Assembly: GCA_963930655.1 (NCBI GenBank)
Contig: OZ005619.1
Span: forward strand, 2,152,501 to 2,216,500
Direction of reading: 5' to 3'
DNA: 64,000 nt
From: Myrica gale
Lineage: Eukaryota; Streptophyta; Magnoliopsida; Fagales; Myricaceae
Shown: positions 56,833 through 64,000 of the stretch, in pieces
How positions within the stretch are numbered: the stretch's first letter is position 1
Layout of the letters: each line of letters starts with the position of its first letter
The notes under the pieces: model-generated
Seen by the model: the letters and a program-made list of their open reading frames with translations, nothing else
What the model was told of the DNA's origin: nothing
The model's database searches: none
Made by a program: the position numbers and the translations under genes

Positions 56833-58225
56833 ATAAAAATTCACTAATCCCAAAATAAATAGTACATTTTAAAGTACTTGATTCGTGGCAGTGTATAGGT
56901 AGCTTTCAAATGAAGTTTCAAGGCAGAGATGGAAATGTTGGAGGGGGTACATTTTGTTTCAGCAACCATTCTTGAGCAGATTATCATTAAAAAAGCTCCA
57001 TCGTTGTTAAGAACTGATATCCCTCCAAACATGAAGGAAAGCTCCATTGTCAATTTCTCAGAAAGAGTAGTCGAAGGTTTTGGAAAGATTACTAGATCCC
57101 CACTCCGGACGATGAGATATGTCGCTTTTTGGCATATCAGTATGTAGGTCCTAAGTTGGGAAGCAACTTATACATGGAGTGTACAATTGAACCTAAGAAG
57201 GCCAAATTCTGAACATTATCGGATACTTTTTCACTGTTTTTTATGCATGGATTCATCTTGCTTGTATTTTGCTGTGCCTCTCTTTCTGTTGTCCGCCCCC
57301 ATTAGCTTAAAATTAGTATAGGCCTCAAAGCACTTTACCATAAGCCTAGAAGTGACAGATAGTAATTAGATTCCAAAGCTTGATCTGGGGATTCACTTCT
57401 AACTTGATGGAATTCTCTGCTTGCATAGAAATTGCAGGAAAGGAATGGTAAGAGGATCAAATTTTTAATGTTGTTCAAAGTAGAAGAAACGTATTTTGAC
57501 TGGGAATAAGGTCTTTATGAACTTGCAGTATTAATATTAGTTGATGTTGACCTAAACTATGTGCTCCACGCCTCCATCCATATACAAAAATTGGTAGGTT
57601 TTGAACCAGTCGCCATTATCTAGAAGCCACAGAGAAAGCCGAAAAAGACGCATAATATTGTTTTAGAGGTAAATTATTGGAGATCACAGACTGGAAGAGT
57701 GCATTTTATTTCGGTCAATCGGTATCAGTGGTATGTGCGTTTGACCAAACGAGCCCTGTTTTCTATTCTCTGCTGATGATCTCCCGGCTGATACAGCTAA
57801 TCAGGGAATATGCAGCAACGTCCCAATACCATTGAAAGTGAGAAAAAGTAAACACAAACAACGAAGATGATCACCCTGGAGACTCGGCAAACAGTATAGG
57901 CTTGTCGTTTTAAAGAGAAACAGAGCACTCGTTATCCACTCTAAAAGGATATTGCCATTTCATTCCGACCACATTTTACAAATTCAAAAAGTGTCTCCTG
58001 AGTCGTGGCCATTTGGTTCACTTCGGGAAAAGAAGAAAAGTAAGAGCGATGGAAAAAAGAGAGATAGAGACAGAGAGCTCAATCAAAAGAGAAGATGCAG
58101 GAGAAATCAGAAAAGGGTCCCCTGGCCATTGGATCCTCTGTCATCTCTCGCTATCTTCAACAAAACAAACAAAAATATGTCCTGTGACTATCATATGACG
58201 GGCTCGATCAGTGGGCAGTAAGCCC
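56833..58225. other. Intergenic, nothing recognised
   Basis: Frames at 56929-57147 and 57952-58221 (+) are not similar to a family I know. The latter is rich in K, R and E. Confidence 0.4.
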
Positions 58226-58900
58226 CAAAAAAAGTCTTTTAGTGCAGTTTGTGTCACACGCCATTATTGACCAACCTTCACCAATCGAATCTGCCATTTA
58301 CTAACCCACTTCATCAAAGTGGTGCTCTAAGCACCTATAATCCCTCAACTTTTTACAACTTTCACTTTCCCAAGCTCTCCCTTTTCCACATTTTGAACCA
58401 AAAGGAACTTTTTGTGTTTCGACATTATCTACGAAGATCAATGAAATTGTTGTCATTAAGAAATTTTCATGGTGCTCTTTTAACCTCTATAAATTAGAAT
58501 TAATCTTCTTCTTTTATCTCCTCTCCTTTCCTGAGATGATCCATGCTAACAAAAGTTAGATGATGTAAACAAAAAGTTGTACAGCAGGATTGAGCAACCT
58601 GTCCCCCCTATCATCTATTGGTTATACTTATACCTATGCTTTACATCGTTTCAAAAGGCTACTGCAATGTCAGATTTTTTTTGGAGAAGTACTATCAGAA
58701 ATTTCACCAAAAGAATTTGGACTTCAAAGTTTAAACTTGTGATATTTTCGATCGACTTTCTATCACTTGGCCACCACTTTGCAGGAATAAATTGTACTGT
58801 CCTTTTCTTTGCTTCTGCAAAGAACTACAGGAAATAACATTTTTAGGTGATCCACCCTCACATGCCTTTGTGGGTTTCGTGGTTCCCTAAACCTGAAAAT
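58226..58900 (+). repeat. Local duplication B, copy 1
   Basis: Shares GTTTGTGTCACACGCCATTA, TTATTGACCAA, CACTTCATCAAAG, CTTTTTGTGTTTCGACATTA, CCATGCTAACAAAAGTT and TGTGGGTTTCGTGGTT with 61845-62590 in the same order. Confidence 0.85.
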
Positions 58901-60256
58901 TATCAATGTAAGAAATGAAAATTTGAGTCATCTTACAAGTTATAGTTTTTCTTATTCTTCATTTTTTTTGGAAAAAGTAATTTTTACCCCGCCAAACTAC
59001 TAAAGTAATCTCAAATAGAGGTCCAACAATCACTTTTGACATATTGGTATGTTTGTTTGTCAAAATGTAGGAGAATATTCCCGAAATTTTGGAAATCTTT
59101 ACTGTATTGAGATTTATTGGGGTTTGTGAAAGAAAAAGTGTGTATGTGTAAAAGTTAAAAATGTTGGAGTGTGTTTGTTTTGCTGAAAATTTTCATGCTC
59201 CAATAAATCTCTAAATTTTCAAAAACAATTAATTTACGCTATAAAATAAAATCTAACTGTCAAAATTGTACCACATAGTTCATTTATAACACATGAGGCA
59301 TGATTCTGACGTTAGATCTTTTTTAGGGGCAAAAATTGATGAAATATGATAGTTATAAACGCCAAAAAAAGTGGTAGTTGATACTCTCTGAGATTGATTT
59401 TGTAGTTTGTTGGACAAAGTAACTTCCCCCCCCCCCCCTTTTTCAAAGCCAAATGTAAATCTAATCAATTTAATCTTGTATTTGTTCAATATGACCTATT
59501 GAATCTAATCATTTGTTTTTACCAGCTTCGTGTGGGATAGAGAGACTGCACATGCTATAGATTAGTCAAGTACAAGTAAGCTGATCCGGACACGTTATTA
59601 TATATATAAAAAAGGGTAATCTAAGTTGATCAAGTTTAAAGCAACTGCAATTTAAAATGGCCTAAATATAATCGACCCTGAAAAAATAGGGAACCTTGCC
59701 TCCTTGAACAATATTATGGGATACTCCCAACTACTTCATCTCAATGGTGTTTGATGATTCGAAGTGCTTGATATGCTGTGGGCCGGGCTGATTACAATTA
59801 TCTTTCCAAGATAATGGAGGAGGAATTCTAACCAACGAAATTCACGTGTACCAATAGCCATGGCAGGATAATTTGCTTCGGAGGATGATGGAAGACTGCA
59901 GTAGTATGGATTATTTATTTGTATTCCATGAACTTGGACTACTACCAAGCTTCACAAAACAGCCCGCAGTGGAGAGAACATCTGGGCTCAGTTTAAATAA
60001 CAAATGCATACCAAAGCCCGGATTGTTTATAATATAGGTTTAACATTTTTTTAAATATTTAATGAATGTTGTGAAATTGAGGAGATTTGAGTTTTTATTG
60101 GGTTATGTGAGAATATAGTGAAAAAATAGAATTTTATGAGAGTTGGTAAAAAGAAAATAGATAGGTAATTTAAGTGAATTTTTTAAGATTATTGTGGTGG
60201 AAAGAAATAATTTGATAATAGAAAGAGATAATTTTTCATTTTTTTATAGACACCTT
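58901..60256. other. Intergenic; AT-rich MITE-like stretches
   Basis: No gene. C14 at 59425-59438. AT-rich tracts at 59040-59220 and 60030-60240 look like old MITEs. Confidence 0.45.
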
Positions 60257-60716
60257 TGATGGGCCATAAAATATCAGGCCCTATCAAAATTGACCACCTC
60301 TGGTCTGGCCCATTGCTGGTGTCCTCCGCTGTCCATCCGACCTTCTCTTAAGATTCCTCGAGGGTTTAAACTCTTAACCGAACATCTGATCTGGACATAT
60401 GTGCGCGAAACCGATCACTACATATAAGTTTGAGATTCGATGAAGATCTACGTATTTAGAAGTTCTATCTTTCCTAATAAAACTCTCTGATCTCTCGGGA
60501 AGGAGTTTTACTCCTAAAAGGTTCGTGACTCTTAAGTCTATAAAAGGATCAAGGTACTTTTCTTTAAGGGACATGCTTAATTCTATTATCTAAACACTAA
60601 ACATCTTCTTGAGTTGTAATTTGGTTGTCAGATACTTGATCCGAGGCCACCCACCCTCGGTGATTTTTGCAGGATTACTTTGCCTCCGAGCAGTGTGGTG
60701 ATTCTCGACATCATCA
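60257..60716 (+). mobile_element. Ty3/gypsy (Tat-like) LTR
   Basis: Runs TGATGGGCC to GACATCATCA with 5-base inverted ends. A TATA-like CTATAAAAGG lies at 60539. A primer site follows at 60719-60736 (TGGCGCCGTTTTCGGGAG), matching the 3' end of plant tRNA-Asp with three changes. Confidence 0.75.
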
Positions 60717-60758
60717 GTTGGCGCCGTTTTCGGGAGCTTGTTGTTTTCCTCTTTGACG

Positions 60759-61588
60759 ATGACTTCCACACCAGATGATCAGACTGGTGTTGTGCAATCC
60801 GCCCTTGTTGTTGGCACGCCTACAGTGGAAGATACTTTGTTGGTCTCTATGGCCAAAACCGTAGAGGACCTTGTTCTTAGACTTGACGCACCACCTCCAC
60901 CGCCATCTCCTCCCAAGTCTCCGGCGTCAACTACTCATCGAGAGGGATCCGATGAGACTCGACCTGTTTCTAGATCGCCTACTCGGTCCTCTTCGCGTTG
61001 GCCCGAAAACAGAGGTTGGCATGTTGCAATCCGCGAACAGATGCTCGTGCAGGCTGAGCACATCCGCCTGCACGAGCAAAAATTGGCCAATGTAGAGGCC
61101 TTCAAGACTGGTGATTCAACTTCCCTCGCGCATATTGGAAGTTCCCCATTTGCAAAAAAGGTGCTCACATTTCCGCTACCTCAGCGCTTTCGACCACCGA
61201 CCATCGATCTTTTTGACGGCTTGAGGGACCCCTGCGACCACATCGAGATCTTCCCCCTCCATATGCACATACATTCCTATGCCGACTTGATTCTCCGTCG
61301 AGCATTTTTCTCACCCTAAAAGGACCAACACAACGATGGTTTTCTTGTCTGTCCTCAGGGTCCGTAGACGACTTTGATACCCTCAATGCGTTGTTTGTGA
61401 GTCACTTCATCTCTAATAGGAGGCTCAGATGTCCGTCTTCCTATCTCTTCAGTGTTAAACAAGCTTCGAACGAAAGTTTGCTTACTTATCTTGCCCGCTT
61501 CAACTGTGAAGCCGTCACCATTTCGCGTACTACAAACGAGACCAAGCTCATGGCCCTGACCACAGTCTTGCAACCCAACAACTTTTGA
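60759..61588 (+). pseudogene. Gypsy gag fragment
   Basis: Starts MTSTPDDQTG, has a proline/serine-rich stretch, then KKVLTFPLPQRFRPPTIDLF, DGLRDPCDHIE, the Tat-type Retrotrans_gag start. A stop and a one-base loss near 61316 shift the frame; the rest (FVSHFISNRR, LLTYLARFNCEAVTI) continues in another frame to a stop at 61588. Gag forms the particle in active elements. No protease, RT or integrase follows, nor a second LTR. Confidence 0.8.
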
Positions 61589-61844
61589 AGTACCTTCTAA
61601 AGAAAAACCCTACCATTGTGATGTACATTTTTATAGATGAAACTTTTCTTCTTTTCATTTCTGTTGGTTCTTTAAAGAGCCATTGAATTTGGAGTACGTA
61701 CATGCATATTTAGAACCATGTAATCCATGATTAATGCAGAAGATTTGAATAAATATTATAATAAAAAAATTAATTTATGAGAAAATAGATATTACTTTAT
61801 AATTTTTTTAATAAGAACATAAACTTAAAGTGCCAAAATTTTGA

Positions 61845-62590
61845 TAAAAGTCTTTTCATGCTGTTTGTGTCACACGCCATTATTGACCAATCTTCACCCA
61901 TCAAATCTGCCATTTACCAATCCACTTCATCAAAGCGGTGCTCTAAAGACATAATCCCTCAACTTTTTACAACTTTTTTTTTATAAGGAACTTTTTACAA
62001 CTTTCACTTTCCAAAGCTCTCTCTTTTCCACAGTTTGAACCCAAAATGAACTTTTTGTGTTTCGACATTATCTGCAACGATCAATTAAAATGTTATCATT
62101 AAGACTATTTCGTAATTTTCGTGGGGCTCTTTTAAAACCTATGTAAGAACATGTTTGGATGCACCCAAATAATTTTTAAAAATTTTCTACAACCACTTTT
62201 TAATATATTCAAACAATTTTTTACAAGCTCCAACATTTTTTTAATAAACTCCAATGAGTGTAACATAAATTCTAATAAAATCTACGCTACCTCTAATAAT
62301 AACTCCGACAAATTTATCAAAAAAATATTAATAAAATCTACACTAAAATCAATCAGAGTTTTCTTAAACTTTTTTTTTTTTTTATTATCTCTTATGAAAT
62401 ATCCATGCTAACAAAAGTTGTATACCTGGAATGAGCAACCTGTCCTCCCCTATCATTTATTGGCTTTACAACTTTTCAAGAGGCTGCTGCAATGTCAGAT
62501 ATTTCATCAAAAGAATTTAATACACATAAAAAAAAAAATCCAGGTGATCTACACAGGCCTTGTGGGTTTCGTGGTTCACTAATTTTTTCA
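61845..62590 (+). repeat. Local duplication B, copy 2, with an insertion
   Basis: Second copy of 58226-58900. Relative to copy 1 it carries an extra AT-rich stretch at about 62148-62370 that begins GAACATGTTTGGATGCACCC, probably a MITE. The gypsy remnant lies just to its left. Confidence 0.8.
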
Positions 62591-62885
62591 CGAATGCTAT
62601 CTTTCATTTCTTAGCTTTGTTAATTTCTTTATTTATTTTCTCTAACTCTTTAGTGTGATGCATTTGATGTTAGGCCGCAAAAAGCACTGAGAACAAAATT
62701 ATATCAATATTTTGTTGGGAATTTCTTCACGTATATAGCAATATTTGGGAACCAAATGAAACTTCGTATATTTTTACTGAAGTTCTGCAATAGTTTAGGC
62801 TCCATCCCTTTTACGGGAAAGCATTCGCGACACCCTTTAGAGGCGGTGTGGTGCCCAATACCGCAATAGCGGAACAGAACTTAAG

Positions 62886-64000
62886 TTAAGGAGGACAAAC
62901 TCCTAAAACTTCGTACAATTTGATTGCTTATCAGTTTGAAAGTAGTTGTTTTCTTTCAAATGTTAGCGAAACTTCAAAGCGAGAAGGGGGTTTGGTGCAA
63001 CTGCAGGAGACACTTCTTTGTGAGATACTAGAAGTCTCAAGTATGAAGATTGGTAATGTTGATCGAGGAATCAATGTGATAAAAAGGAGACTTTGTCGTA
63101 AAAGAGTTCTTTTAGTTATTGATGATGTGGATGAGTTGGTTCAACTAGAAGCATTATCTGGTGGACATGATTGGTTTGGTAAAGGGAGTAGAATCATCAT
63201 TACAATTAGAGATAAACATTTACTAACTCTGCATGGAGTTGATTCGACCTACAGAGTGAGGGAATTGGATCATAATGAAGCTCTTTAGCTCTTTAGCTGG
63301 CATGCATTCAAAAGTGATAAACCTAATGATGCTTTTGTTGAACTCACAGAACATGCCCTATGTTATACCAGAAATCTTCCATTGGCTTTGATAGTGCTTG
63401 GTTCTAGTCTATATGGGAGAGATATAGTTGAATGGGAAAGTGCAATAGAAAAATACAAAAGAATTCCTGCAAAAAACATCCAAGAAAAACTTAGAATAAG
63501 TTATGATGGATTGGAGGAAAGTGAGAAGAACATTTTCCTTCATATTGCTTGTTTCTTCAAAGGAAGGGATACCGAATATGTCACTAAAATATTAGATAGT
63601 TGTGGTTTATTTCCACATATTGGTCTTAGAGTGCTTATGGATAAATCACTCATAACTATCGACGAGAAAAATAAAGTTGCAATTCACGAATTACTTTCAA
63701 GCAATGGGTCGGGAAATTGTTCGTCAAGAATCACCTGCAGAACCTAGCAAGCGCAGCAGGTTATGGTTCCACGAAGACGTTCGTTATGTACTAGAAGAAA
63801 ACATGGTAAGAGTCCCATCATGATTACTTAAGTCTGCTTTTATTGGGTATAAACACACATGTATGAACTAATAAAAATGCATATTTATACATCGTCTTAC
63901 TAGGAAACAAAGCAACATTGAAGGTATATTGATAGAGTTGCCTAAACATGACTTGATTCGCTTGGATCACAATTCCTTCATGAGGATGAAGCAGCTCAGA
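62886..64000 (+). pseudogene. TNL-type NB-ARC disease-resistance gene, truncated
   Basis: NB-ARC motifs appear in order: [13 protein letters not shown], kinase-2 [47 protein letters not shown], a GLPL-like RNLPLALIVLGSSL, RNBS-D FLHIACFF and an MHD-like AIHELL. The P-loop is missing: only [12 protein letters not shown] remains where GKTT is expected. TAG at 63286-63288 stops the frame, and one extra T near 63696 shifts it before the exon end at 63806 (donor GTAAGAG). A next exon from about 63904 reads IEGILIELPKHDLIRL, the usual linker to the LRRs, and runs off the window. No TIR exon lies upstream. TNL proteins are intracellular immune receptors; this copy cannot work as is. Confidence 0.85.

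Overview
The window is nuclear DNA of a flowering plant, most likely a eudicot. The evidence is split plant genes with GT-AG introns, two plant receptor kinases, a TIR-NBS-LRR-type remnant, plant LINEs with an RNase H tail, copia and gypsy LTRs, TRIMs, MITEs and a piece of plastid 16S rDNA in the nucleus. The species cannot be read from the sequence.

Only two genes look intact. Both are minus-strand leucine-rich-repeat receptor kinases of subfamily XI, each with one phase-1 intron at the same point in the kinase (just after the APE glutamate begins). The first, 17918-21053, matches CEPR1/XIP1, the receptor for CEP peptides. The second, 48081-51164, matches RLK7, the receptor for PIP peptides, a relative of HAIKU2.

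The rest is gene debris and mobile DNA. From left to right: a Mutator-like foldback element with a 9-bp target duplication (948-1691); a terminal-inverted-repeat element carrying a broken RETICULATA-related exon (4739-6165); a malectin/LRR-I receptor kinase remnant (9121-9768) next to the 5' end of an importin-like gene (9906-11126); TRIM retroelements (11777-12130, 15860-16408, 44365-44564); a nest of a retroposon and three solo LTRs, each with an exact target duplication (22513-26332); a decayed LINE with endonuclease, RT, zinc finger and RNase H (about 26990-31118) and two 3'-end fragments of other LINEs; an F-box gene split by a 228-bp foldback MITE (33269-34762); a plastid 16S rDNA insertion (35712-35889); a TIR element with G-rich arrays inside its ends (38926-40310), invaded at its right tip by a 1.59-kb hAT element (40315-41903); two local duplications (51.6/52.4 kb and 58.2/61.8 kb); a gypsy LTR-PBS-gag remnant (60257-61588); and a truncated NB-ARC disease-resistance pseudogene running off the right edge.

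The intact genes would act as plasma-membrane peptide receptors. The remainder records insertion, recombination to solo LTRs, duplication and gene-fragment capture. I found no operon-like or clustered multi-gene system. The most distinctive material is the nested, datable transposon structures. All calls are from reading the sequence; no database search or alignment program was run.
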